Shown: positions 55,001-64,000 of the stretch, piece by piece
Position numbering within the stretch: position 1 is the stretch's first letter
Layout of the letters: every line of letters begins with the position of its first letter
Source: Diphasiastrum complanatum
Lineage: Eukaryota > Streptophyta > Lycopodiopsida > Lycopodiales > Lycopodiaceae
Direction of reading: 5' to 3'
Length of the DNA stretch: 64,000 nucleotides
Assembly: GCA_029204225.1 (NCBI GenBank)
Contig: CM055102.1
Location: 62,543,168-62,607,167, forward strand
The notes under the pieces: model-generated
The model's database searches: none
Told to the model about the DNA's origin: nothing
Seen by the model: only the letters and a program-made list of their open reading frames with translations
Program-made: the position numbers and the translations under genes

Positions 55001-55542
55001 TAGCATTATACATTGATGATTCTTTAATTATCAGCAATTCAAATCAGTTACTACAAATCTCTGCTCTCATCAAAATTTGAGATGACTGATTTAGGCCCAG
55101 TCCATTACCTTCTTGGTATGGAGATCAGCAGAGATCATTGCACAAGCAGAAGGATAACTATACGCCAAGAATCCTACTTGAGCAATGTTCTTTGCAGATA
55201 TGGCATGGAGGACTGCAAGCCTATAGACACACCTATGGATCTAGGAGCTAAGCTGTCCAAAGACATGTGCCCCAAAATTCAAGCAGATCAGCAAGAAATG
55301 TGCAGGAATCCTTATCAGTCTGTCATAGGATCTATTATGTATTCTATGATCTGCACATGACATGATCTAGCATATGCAGTAAGCACATTGTCTCAGTACA
55401 TGTCCAATCCAGGCCTACAGCACTGAAAAGCTCTGCAAAGAATACTGAGGTACATTCAAGCTTCAAAGCACTATGCGTTGAGCTATAATGGCAATATAGA
55501 AGCTGCACTCACATTGACCACTTATTCATATTCAGATTGGGC
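52040..55542 (+). mobile_element. Ty1-copia element, gag to RNase H, decayed
   Basis: Gag (52049-52627) contains NNTTSKEAWDILTSIYETSD and KKMLTLRMSECTSVSYH, then a knuckle FCRYCKRTNHDIKDRR (about 52736) whose last cysteine is arginine. Protease YLDSGASQHMMP lies at about 52920-52955 with DSG intact. Integrase (53195-53887) has HQRLGHLN, SVCESCLLGKQPRTRF, SDLCGPMSVPSLG, ALRSDSWGEYLSNEM and PQQNGVA; a frameshift follows the last. The integrase tail is at 53871-54227. RT is split over 54503-55000, 54856-55080 (ALYGLRQAPRAS, LYIDDSLI) and 55082-55360. RNase H stops at YSDWA, 55542, where the direct repeat begins. No 5' LTR, PBS or 3' LTR was found. At least five frame breaks or stops are present. 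Confidence 0.92.
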
Positions 55543-56202
55543 ATGATAGACCTTTGTCTCTTCACAACTCTTCGTGACACATTTCAACTTGTCTTCAAAA
55601 CTTTCTAAGAAAGAAATGAGAGAGAGCTCAACACAATGCCATCTTTCACTATTGCATCTTCAAGTACATTCAGCTTTGCCACATATCCATCTTTAACCAT
55701 TGAGAACTTTCCAAGTGAGAGTGTGCAAAATATCTTTTTCAAGTAGTTGGTTAATCTCTTCAACAAATCCCAAACACATGTCAACTTTCAAATCGTTAAA
55801 GTTGAAAAAGAAAGAGAAGCTTTCTCTCTCTTAATAGCACAATAGGATTATTAGCCCTAATTGTTGGATATTTTTAATAACTTTCAAGTCTTGCCACGTC
55901 TGTAGAATTAACCATTGAGAATTCTCACTGCGGCGAATTGAAATTTATGGAGCTTTCAAGAGAGGGGGCTTAAAGCCTTAAAAGACAAAGTGCCACTACT
56001 AAACACCATGGGGAGGAGAGAGTCACTCCCATCTGCTAAGGCCTTTTCTATTAAGCTCTCAACCACTACATTTACTCAACTACGATAGGATCCTTCCATG
56101 TATGTAGTCCAAAAGGGTCAGAGATATTTCCACGTGGCACTTTTTACACGTGGTGACCATCGAACAGGCCCGACGTAAACAATATGGGATGCTATTAAGA
56201 GG
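55543..56202 (+). repeat. 660-bp direct repeat, copy 1
   Basis: Aligns throughout with 57454-58124 (starting ATGATAGACC, ending ATTAAGAGG), roughly 85-90% alike by eye. It begins where the copia RNase H is cut off. It has two CACGTG boxes (56131, 56147) but lacks the TATA motif found in copy 2. Confidence 0.95.
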
Positions 56203-57453
56203 TTTAGTGGAATGTAAATTGATTATTAAGGATGAGTGTTAGAATAACAATGTTCACTTTACATTGTTTAGGCACTATTGACTCTGACCAGGTGTGAATT
56301 GAGCCATTATTGAGCTAATTAGGTTTAGGGGTTTTATTGTAGTTTTTCATTTGTTCCCAAGTAGTTTGGTTTTATTCTTCTTCAACAATGGCTATAGAGG
56401 CTTATGCTTTTGCTTGTGTTCAGTGATGTGCATTGTTTACAAGCAAAATAGTTCACCTTGTCCCATGCCTCTAGAGAAGCAATCTAGACTAGGAGATTGA
56501 TTTCTAAATTGGGAATGAGCATAGAAGAATGCATTCTTCCATGAAAGAAGCAAACACATTGAGACAAAAAACCATATTATCAAAAAAGTTGTGGAGGAGA
56601 ATAAAGTGCAACTCAAACATTGCTTGAAGACATTTTAACCAAAGCGATGCCTACAGAAAGGCATTGAGATAAGTCATGAAATTAGAAATTCTGGCATAAA
56701 ACGTTGGGTGGGAGTGTTGGAAATGGACAATGTCCCATTCAACTACTTGCACAATTGGTTAAGACAATAACAATAGGCACATGGTTAGTTAACTGCGGCA
56801 ATATATGTCACTCTTACAATCAAGTAGGATTTCTTGGCATGGCATACTATGCCAATACAACGTACTAGTCTTTTGTTGAATAAGGTTTCCATGTTCTTAC
56901 TCCTGATGCTGTGTGTGTGCTAGATTAGGATCACTTCCTCTTGCTTTGTCTACTACTTGCAAGTTCATACCCACCGTTGTTCAAAAGAAAGTGAAGGAAA
57001 TCAACAAAAGAGAGAGAAGTTAGAGTGTGGGTCAATTGAACAAGCCTCGATTGTGGTTGAGCTACTTCTTGGGTGTGCAAGACATCCCAAGATTTTGAAC
57101 CTCTACAAGTTGCATACTTCTTCAATGTGTAGGTTTAGAGCATATCATGTGGTCACACATTCTATAAGTCCACAAATATATGACTTATTGGTTGCCACCT
57201 CCTTCATTCACCTCACGACTAATTAGATTCAACTCAAAAGCACACACAAATAAAAAAGAATTGCCTCTTTTCAGCCCCTTTTACAACATTGATAAATGGC
57301 TTAGCCATTACAAAAAGTGGTGGCATATTCAAATTAACCCAACCAAATTGGTGTTGAACGTTCATTAATGAGCAAATGGCCCCCACAAGTTATTAGATGG
57401 TCGAATGCTCCACTCATTTCCAAAATTTATTACGAATGGGCCCCTCCTCCAAG
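56203..57453 (+). mobile_element. Copia 3' end: RNase H tail, PPT and LTR start
   Basis: About 56565-56700 encodes HIETKNHIIKKVVEENKVQL, the end of copia RNase H. A purine-rich GTTGGGTGGGAG (56703-56714) follows and an LTR-like TGTTGGAAATGGACAATG starts at 56715. The LTR end was not located before copy 2 of the direct repeat. The part before 56400 starts with TGTTAGAATAAC (56229), which resembles the LTR start at 32921, but this was not followed up. This is a different copia family member from the one ending at 55542. Confidence 0.7.
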
Positions 57454-58124
57454 ATGATAGACCGTTGTCTCTTCCACAACTCTTTGTGACACATTTCAAC
57501 TTTCAAGTCTTCAAAACTTTCTAAGAAAGAAATGAGAGAGAGCTCAACACAATGCCATTTTTCACTGTTGCATCTCTTCAAGTACATTCAGCTTTGCCAC
57601 ATATCCATCTTTAACCGCTGAGAACTTTCTAGGTGAGAGCGCCCAAAATATCTTTTTCAAGTGGTTGGTTAATCTCTTCAACAACTCTCAAACACATGTC
57701 AACTTTCAAATCGTTAGAGTTGAAAAAGAAAGAGAACCTTCCTCTCTCTTAGTGGCATAGTAAGATTATTAGCCCCAATTGTTGGATATTTTTAATATCT
57801 TTCAGGTCTTGCCACGTTTGTGGAATTAACCATTGAGAACGAACTCTGGCTGCGGCGGATTGAAATTTAGAGCTTTCAAAGAAAGGGGGCTTAAGGCATT
57901 AAAAGACAAAGTGCAACTACTAAACACCATGGGGAGAAGAGAGCCACTCCCTTATATAAAAGGCCTTTGCTATTAAGCTTTCAACCGCTGGATTTACTCA
58001 AGTACGAGAGGATCCTTCCACGTATGTACTCCAAAAGGGTCTGTGATATTTCCACGACTCACTTTTTACACGTGGTCACCATCGAAAAGGCCCAGCGTGA
58101 GAATTATGGGATGCCATTAAGAGG
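57454..58124 (+). promoter_or_regulatory. 660-bp direct repeat, copy 2, possible RLCK promoter
   Basis: Copy 2 of the direct repeat. It contains TATATAAA at 57953-57960, in a place where copy 1 has ATCTGCTAA, and one CACGTG (58069). It ends about 220 bp before the ATGGCG run at 58348 and about 1.3 kb before the first certain kinase exon, which fits a core promoter. Transcription from it is inferred, not shown. Confidence 0.5.
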
Positions 58125-58347
58125 CCGGGGCAAGAGAGAGCTAGACGTCTCTTAAACACATTAAGCCGCCACGGTTGGATCTCTTCAAAGAGAATCGGGT
58201 TTGCCACCTATAACCTCCACGTGGCAAACGGACACGTGGTGATTATTTGAAGGAGCGGACTTGAAATCCGCCGAGCTCGTAAGCACCATCGGATCGACGA
58301 TTCGATCGATTGAGAGAGAGAGGGGGTTAGTAGATAGAGAGGAAACG
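58125..58347 (+). promoter_or_regulatory. Putative RLCK 5' leader/promoter with two G-boxes
   Basis: CACGTG occurs at 58218-58223 and 58233-58238, embedded in CCACGTGGC and ACACGTGGT. These are classic plant G-box/ABRE-like cores bound by bZIP and bHLH proteins. A short GAGAGAGAGAGAGG run at 58312-58325 precedes the ATGGCG repeat. Confidence 0.45.
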
Positions 58348-58386
58348 ATGGCGATGGCGATGGCAATGGCAATGGCAATGGCGATC
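58348..58386 (+). repeat. ATGGC(G/A) hexanucleotide repeat
   Basis: Six ATGGCG/ATGGCA units in a row, creating a series of in-frame ATG codons. Confidence 0.93.
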
Positions 58387-58509
58387 GTTGGTGTTAAGGA
58401 TGCTGTGTGGCCATAGGACTCGGTCACAATGCCTGCTGCTTTCGGAGCATCGGCCTCCTCTTCGGCCTGGATGGAATCAACAGAGAGCGGATCTAATGCT
58501 TCCACCTAG
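58348..58509 (+). pseudogene. Candidate first exon of the RLCK, two in-frame stops
   Basis: From the ATG at 58348 one frame reads six Met-Ala pairs, then IVGVKDAVWP, a TAG at 58414, DSVTMPAAFGASASSSAW and MESTESGSNAST, and a second TAG immediately before a good donor (AG|GTCAAG at 58510). In phase it would join CCA at 59424 (PELDGG...). The Ser/Thr-rich, ESTESGS-type text is what precedes the kinase domain in RLCK-VII proteins. The usual MGxCxS myristoylation start is absent. Either the exon is decayed, or it is not the real first exon. Confidence 0.3.
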
Positions 58510-59423
58510 GTCAAGAAATTTGAGCATCCAATCCCCAGGGGTTTCATTCTTGTGCAATAATAGCTTTTGAATGCTAATATGGTGGCAGATAGGAATTGTA
58601 CTTGTTGGCCGGCTTTGGGAAAAGCTGTGAGCAACTGCTGGACTTTCTCGGCAAAAGGCAGATGCTGCACGTCTTCGAGCAAGCAGCTTGGTATAAGCAA
58701 ATAACGTTTAAGTTCACTTAAGCTCATTGATGTGGTAGGCATCTGTTAGTTGAGTCTGAAACTACGAGAACACATGAGTAAGCTGAGAACATAGTCTTAG
58801 TTCTTTCCCTTACCACTATAATGTGAAAGCCTGAATTTAGGTGTTCCTACAGCTCTGCCTAGGGTTTGGGGCTACCTCTGTGTTGGCGAATGTTGCCGTA
58901 GTCCAAGATATAACACTCAATGAAAACAATTTTTTCCTGGCAGTATTCCTAGCTAGATTGTTCTACCCATACGCCACCAAGATATATGGCTCAGTGAAAA
59001 TATATACAACCTTTTTCTAGCAGTATTCCGGTTATTATAATTTTTACTTTTAAGCAATTAGCTTTCTCTAGTTCAAAATTTGGACTTACTACTCATTTTT
59101 AGTTTTCTAGGTTTTTGTAAGGCTCGGTAACAAGTTTCTAATGAGCACTAATCCAGCAAGATTCAGCTGGTGTATGGTGCATATTTTCTGTTCATTTCGA
59201 CTACTTTTGTAACTATTGTGCTGATGCTTTAATCATGATGGAAGTTCAAGAAAGTATCAGGGCTTATGTGGCTGCAGGTAGCAGAAGATTTTCATAGGTT
59301 TTCATGGCTGAACAATATTTACACGCTTGAAGTTTACGAGTAGGAATTTTTTTAGCTTGATGACGGTATGGGGTTTTGGTTTCTGAAATTTCACTTGATG
59401 CTGATGTGGATTGAACAGTGCAG
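58510..59423 (+). other. Probable first intron or upstream region of the RLCK
   Basis: Between the candidate donor at 58510 and the acceptor TGCAG ending at 59423. No coding domain was seen. Confidence 0.4.
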
Positions 59424-60168
59424 CCAGAATTGGATGGTGGTGCACATCCGACAACACAGAACACAGCTTCAGATGGTGCAGAGAGTACGCGGGAGGTTTC
59501 CGATGAGATACGGCAGGGATCTAATCTGCGTGTGTTTGCCTTCAATGAACTCAAGGCTGCAACACGCAACTTTCGCCCAGACAGTAAGTTAGGTGTTGGA
59601 GGTTTTGGTTCCGTTTTCAAGGGCTGGATAGATGAGCACGGAACTGCAGCTGTCAAACCAGGAACAGGGTTAACTGTGGCTGTCAAGCAACTGAACCACG
59701 AAGGCCATCAAGGGCACAGGGAGTGGCTTGTAAGTTTTGATCCAGCAAGTATTTTTGCAGAATTTGCCAGAAACCTCTTGTAATTAGGAACAATGCTTTA
59801 GTGAAAGCATGTCTGTAAGCTCTCATTTTTTGTGTCGTGATTTGAAAATCCCTCACACGAATAAATACAAAGCATCATTTTGAGTACTCACATAGCCTGG
59901 ACAAATACCTGTTTCCATGGATTGTATCAAGATTCGTATAAATGGTACATATTTTGGTGCAGCCAATCAAAACTTGTCTTAAAATCTGTTAAAAAATTAG
60001 AACAGTTACTTACCAGTTTCCACTTCGTGCAGGCAGAAGTTAACTTTCTTGGTCAACTACATCACCCTAACCTTGTTAAGCTTATTGGGTACTGCATCGA
60101 AGATGATCATCGACTGTTGGTGTATGAATTCATGCCTCGGGGCAGTCTCGAAAACCATTTATTCCGAC
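59424..60168 (+). CDS. RLCK-VII (PBL/APK1-type) protein kinase, N-terminal part
   Basis: Cytoplasmic Ser/Thr kinase of the PBS1-like/APK1 group, which relays signals from receptor kinases. Exon 59424-59729 reads a polar start, then [33 protein letters not shown] (glycine loop), [14 protein letters not shown] (ATP-binding lysine) and GHREWL. Exon 60033-60168 continues [20 protein letters not shown] (with the helix-C glutamate) and [16 protein letters not shown]. The intron 59730-60032 has GTAAG/GCAG borders and phase 0. A donor GTTAGT follows 60168. All later kinase parts (HRD, DFG, APE) are missing from the window. The remaining exons probably lie beyond 64000, past the hAT element, unless the gene is truncated. 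No stop or frameshift occurs in these two exons. Confidence 0.88.
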
Positions 60169-60713
60169 GTTAGTCCATTCTCTCTACCTTTTCTTAGCCT
60201 TGTGTATTGAATACCTTTTTTGTAAATCGTTACTCATTTTAATTTCTTGAAAGCTTAACAGATCCTTTTCATGAGTGCAATTTTGTGTCCATCTTGCATT
60301 AATTGAATTCATTTCTGTGTGATTTTTTTTCATCCTTCATATGTGAGAGATGCAGTGTTCTTTCTGCTTTCTCCCTTTGAAAGCCTGAAAGTTTTTATAT
60401 GCAGTCCATGCAGGACCCTGGTTGTTTGGGTTAGTTTGATATTTGATAATACAACATTGATAAAATTGTTGGCAATCTTAAGGAATTGTTAAGCAAAGTG
60501 AGCTTGTGCAACCTACAAAATAAGAAAAGCCTAATTATGATTAACTGGGGTGGAATATTCCACTAGTGATATTTGGAATTCAGAAGTTGAACTGGTTGGA
60601 TTGAGCACACTTGATAGTAAAAATTTGTAGTACTCACAATATGAAGACGGATGTAGAAACTTTAGGAAATGCTAATTTTAAGCACGAACCTTATTGTGCA
60701 AAGATATTAGAAG
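60169..60713 (+). other. RLCK intron sequence; no gene seen
   Basis: Begins with the donor GTTAGT and is AT-rich and non-coding. It ends where the hAT-like foldback region starts. Confidence 0.5.
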
Positions 60714-60720
60714 CATAGTT

Positions 60721-60810
60721 GCAGCGAATCGCGATTCGCCAGCTTCGCGATTCGGGAATCGCGATTCTGCGAATTGCGATTCGCTGCAGCGAATCGTGGA
60801 CAGAATCGCA
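60721..60810. repeat. CGATTCG/CGAATCG foldback cluster
   Basis: GCGAATCGCGATTCGC (60724-60739) is a perfect palindrome. GCAGCGAATCGC (60721) pairs with GCGATTCGCTGC (60776-60787). Seven or more (C)GAATC/GATTCG elements lie within 90 bp, followed by a 24-base A run at 60810-60833. Such arrays at the ends of hAT elements are typical transposase-binding subterminal repeats. Confidence 0.9.
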
Positions 60811-61696
60811 AAAAAAAAAAAAAAAAAAAAAAACCCGATTTTCGGCCTCCTCCTCGCGCACAGAACCGCGCCAGTAGTGGAGGAGGCAAATTTTTTTTTT
60901 GAGAGCCGTGGGCGTCCAATCTTCGCAAGTGAATACTTGGAAGGCATCTACTCGACGATACGGAGTTGGTGTGCACGGTGCCGGGTGGGTCTGAGCTTCG
61001 TGGAGAGCGAAACGACCAAATTTCGATATTTGGTAATTGTAGGCTTGATTTTTTGCAATTGTTGACATTGAGTTGTAGGCAACCAAATCGAGCGTAGTTT
61101 GGCTCTAGACCACCTTTCTTCACGCCCACAGTGATTTTTACAGCATCAGTTTCAGCCGTCACGACACGCCTAGCGAGATTTGAACACCACATTCCAAATG
61201 CTTGTGTATTTTGGCCATTTCCACAGAATGGCTTGTTGGAAACCGAGTGAGGTGATGTCTGAGCCTAGAATGCATTTCCACATGCTTGCACAGACTCCTA
61301 TGACCTCCGTTCTGCCCGTCTGCGTTCGTATCACAAATTTCAATTTTCATGCCCTGATTCCATACTTTTTAGGGTTTAGACGTGGACCATCGTGCAAACA
61401 TCTGCTAGGGGCGCGGTTTAGGCCCACACTGCACTCCTTTATGCCTGCACGGACTCCGACGCTAACGTGAGTTGCCTGTTATCCCTCATACAGAAATTAT
61501 TCTATCCCACGCCCTAATCTCATGTTCTTCTTTGGCACTTGATATAATGTGTGAACTGGAATCGTTCTGATGTATGCTCTGGTATTTTGAGCTCTATTTG
61601 AGCTCGGTAATGTTGTTCAATGCAATGTATTTTTTTTTTCTACTGAACGTTTGCCTGATTATTTGTTGTTTGCAGGTTTAGGGTCGTTTTGATAGG

Positions 61697-64000
61697 ATGC
61701 CAGTGCGGGACCGAGGCCTTTGGGCCGAGGTTGAGCTTACCGACGGGGATGTGGGCACACACCATGGCTCAGGCACCCGCAAATGGAGATGCTTGCATTG
61801 CGGTGGTCACTTCACGGGATCACTCACCAGGGTTAGGGCTCACTTGTTGCGGGTCAGAGGGCCAGATGGGCGGACATTGGGCATATCTGATTGCCCCAGG
61901 ATTTCTGATGAGGATCTGCAGAGGTTGTCTACCATGTACGGGCCCGGAACTGCATCACAGGGTTCTAGACAGGGACAGACAGCAGGAGCAGCTACAGGTA
62001 GGCATGCAGGAGGGCTCACAGACAGACAGGCAGGGCCTACCATGGATATTGGGCCTAGTACATCACGGGCAGGGCATGGTATAGTTGCAGGGCGTAGTAT
62101 ATCATGGGTTGGGCATGGTACAGGTGCAGGGCCCAGTACATCACGGGCAGAGCATGGTACAGCTGCAGGGCCCAGTACAGCACGGGCAGAGCATGGTTCA
62201 GGTGCAAGGCCCAGTAGAGCACCTTCAGTTCCATCCGCAGCAGCAGCAGGACCATCAGATGAGCATGTTGGTTCAGCAGCAGCGGGTGCTTCTCGACCCT
62301 CCTCCTCAGCAGCAGATGCACCACATGCTTCGGCAAATGTTGCCAAAGAGAGTGACACACCCACAGATCAGCCATCCGTTGGGCATGCCAGACCACGAGC
62401 ACCATATACACAGCAGAGAGGGGTTAGGCCCAGGCAGCAGACCCTTGATCGATGCGGCTGGCAGAGAGAGCAGCAGGCCCGTTGCACTCGACTGTGTGGC
62501 CAGTTCTTTTACGAGTGCGGCATTGCCTTTGCTGTTGCTAACACTTGGGTGTTCAGGGAGTTCTGTGCACAGATGGCGGCCGTGGACTTTACAGACCTCC
62601 CCCATTCGGCATTTTTCCAGTCCACTGTGTACGGCGACGAGTTCTGGAGAGCTGCTGAGGAGATTAGTGGGATCCTACTACCCATTTACAGAGTGCTGCG
62701 TCTGGTAGACCATGAGGGGTGCACCCTCGGTCTCATTTACGAGTTCATGGAGCGCATCGGCGAGGGGATTCTGTTGTCAGCCTTGGACGAGCATAGGTAT
62801 GACTCTTCAGTGTCTAGTTTGTTGTTTCTCACTCGAGTCTGATGCGTTTCTTTTATGCTATGGTTTAGTGATTGTTGTAATTTGTCTGCTGCAGGAGGCG
62901 CGAGATCTCGCGCATCTGGGAGGCCAGATGGGACTACTTCCACCGACCCATCCACGCCGTAGCCCACATGTTACACCCCTTGTGGCGCTCTACACGAGAG
63001 GGACGATCCGGAGCTGCACCGGGGATGGGTGGAGTACACGGAGCGCGTATGGCCCGGACCAGGTACGTGTGAGAAATCATTTGGTAGCAATGTTACTGCA
63101 GTATTGTACTCATTGGTAGTGTCTGAATTTGAGGGGTCTTACATGTGCCATGCTTTTCCTTTTGCCAATAGGTCCGATGCTGGCCAACATTGCAAGCCAG
63201 CTGCTCGCATTTGAGCGCTTCCAGTTTCCTTTCGATGGAGAGCAGAGTCGGCGGAGGGAGGATCAGCTGAGGCCCGTTACATGGTGGTGCATCCACGGGC
63301 GCAGCACAGGTGACCTGAGGCGATTGGCTGTCCTTGCACAGGACTGTTCTGCAGGAGCTTGTGAGCGGAATTGGAGCACCTGGGCCTTGTATCACACTCA
63401 GAAGAGGAACAGGTTGTCCATCGAGCAGTGTAGGAGGTTGGTGTTTGTGAACACCAACGGCCGTATGCTGAGGCGCACACGAGGAGAGGGTCAGATGCTC
63501 GAGGTGAGTCACATCATCACCCCTTTTTTCTTGGTATGCTTTGGTGAATTGATTTGCTTTCAAAATATGCAGTGAGTTGCACAATACCTGCCTAACAACA
63601 ATGTATTGTTTTTGGTTGCAGGTGGACCCCGACACTTGCTTGGTGGATTCGATAGCTGCTGCTCCTCGGGCACCACCCACACAGGAGGAGATGGATGATG
63701 AGATCCATAGAGAGCTCTACAGACAGGCACAGGCTGACGCACGGGCTTTACGGCGGCAGAGGAGGACAGAGAGGCAGAGGGAGAGGGCTGAGGAGGGAGA
63801 TGACGAGGTCTCGGAGGGTGGAGAGATGCTCGGGGCACACTATGTGGAGGAGGAGGAGTGGGTTGAGGGAGATACAGAGGAGGACGAGGAGATGTGGGCG
63901 GAGGCACAGGGGGATGACCTGGCTGACCTGCTAGTGGACCCTGATGCAGAGACAGAAGAGGAGCCAGCCATTCCTGCACGTAGGCCTAGGGGGAGACCTA
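61697..64000 (+). pseudogene. hAT transposase-like gene: BED finger and dimerisation domain, core missing
   Basis: Exons 61697-62796, 62895-63062, 63172-63503 and 63622->64000, all with GT/AG borders. Exon 1 opens with a BED-type zinc finger (C32, C35, H49 in WRCLHCGGHFTGSLTRVRAHLL, likely C66), a Gly/Ser/Ala-rich linker with 13-residue repeats, then RQQTLDRC, GQFFYECGIAFAVANTWVFR and ISGILLPIYRVLRLVDHEG. Exon 2 has RIWEARWDYFHRPIHAVAHM. Exon 3 carries the hAT dimerisation region (TWWCIHGRST, LRRLAVLAQDCSAGACERNW, STWALYHTQKRNRLS). Exon 4 is a very acidic tail. The central catalytic (DUF659/RNase H-fold) part expected between VFREFC and the LLPIYRVLRLVD block is absent. One extra base at about 63001 shifts the frame before DDPELHRGWVEYTERVW. 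Both point to an inactive copy. Confidence 0.85.
62051..62221 (+). repeat. 39-bp coding minisatellite, four copies plus part
   Basis: Units start at 62051, 62090, 62129 and 62168, each encoding a variant of GPSTSRAEHGTAA (13 residues). A partial fifth unit follows. The length is a multiple of three, so the frame is kept. Confidence 0.92.

Larger units (their letters stand above)
60714..64000 (+). mobile_element. hAT-type DNA transposon, 3' end outside the window
   Basis: The left part is a foldback cluster (60721-60810). A leader with an apparent 209-bp intron follows (61467-61675, GTGAG...TTGCAG), and then a transposase-like gene from 61697. The element is much richer in G and C than its surroundings. 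An exact terminal inverted repeat and 8-bp target duplication could not be set, since the right end is not in the window. Confidence 0.7.

Noticed and set aside
58185-58505. 106-codon minus ORF with an IA repeat
   Set aside because: Antisense of the ATGGC hexanucleotide run and leader; no motif support.
61689-62708. Long overlapping ORFs at 61689-62084, 61840-62364, 62085-62708 and others
   Set aside because: Shadows of the GC-rich hAT coding frame. Only the 61697 frame shows the BED finger and hAT motifs.

Overview
This 64-kb window looks like nuclear DNA from a land plant with a large, repeat-swollen, gene-poor genome, most likely a conifer-type gymnosperm. The clade is inferred, not shown. 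The evidence is a plant-only LOB-domain transcription factor gene, a plant RLCK-VII kinase gene with plant introns, many decayed Ty1-copia and Ty3-gypsy elements of different ages, CACTA and hAT DNA transposon parts, and very long (GA)n, (CA)n and (GT)n(GA)n tracts. No bacterial, organellar, CRISPR, rRNA or tRNA feature was recognised.

Layout. 0.6-1.1 kb: copia remnant (minus) beside its primer-binding site (PBS). 4.4-5.5 kb: exon-like ORFs of unknown origin. 5.98-7.12 kb: an apparently intact two-exon class II LBD gene (minus) with an LDLTL repression motif. 7.8-17.8 kb: intergenic DNA with microsatellites and weak ORF debris. 17.85-20.5 kb: Ty3-gypsy pol debris with an adjoining copia-like gag piece (both minus). 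23.2-26.75 kb: a putative DNA transposon, with a multi-exon minus-strand gene between ends rich in TGGCA/CATGGCA hairpins and long microsatellites. 29.6-30.2 kb: N-terminal part of a CACTA transposase (plus), ending at a copia element (minus, 30.2-32.9 kb). 33.04-37.98 kb: a structurally complete but pol-deleted copia element with both LTRs. 38.1-42.4 kb: copia gag/protease (minus) next to two related LTR-like arms in inverted orientation. 43.8-46.86 kb: a gypsy derivative with protease but no RT or integrase, ending in an LTR with an internal tandem duplication. 46.9-55.5 kb: three more copia pieces, two of them related and head to head. 55.5-58.1 kb: a 0.66-kb direct repeat around a further copia 3' end; the second copy has a TATA box and lies upstream of the kinase gene. 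58.3-60.17 kb: 5' part of an RLCK-VII kinase gene. 60.7-64 kb: hAT-type transposon (plus), probably inside the next kinase intron and running off the window.

The only clear host genes are the LBD regulator (nuclear, DNA-binding, probably a repressor) and the RLCK (cytoplasmic or membrane-associated immune/growth signalling type). The second is incomplete here and its first exon may be broken. The rest is mobile DNA. The features most worth a second look are the 23.2-26.75 kb element (hairpin ends, duplicated 3' splice site, unfamiliar protein), the hAT transposase gene lacking its central catalytic region, the gypsy element carrying an unfamiliar ORF in place of RT and integrase, and the duplicated putative promoter near the kinase.
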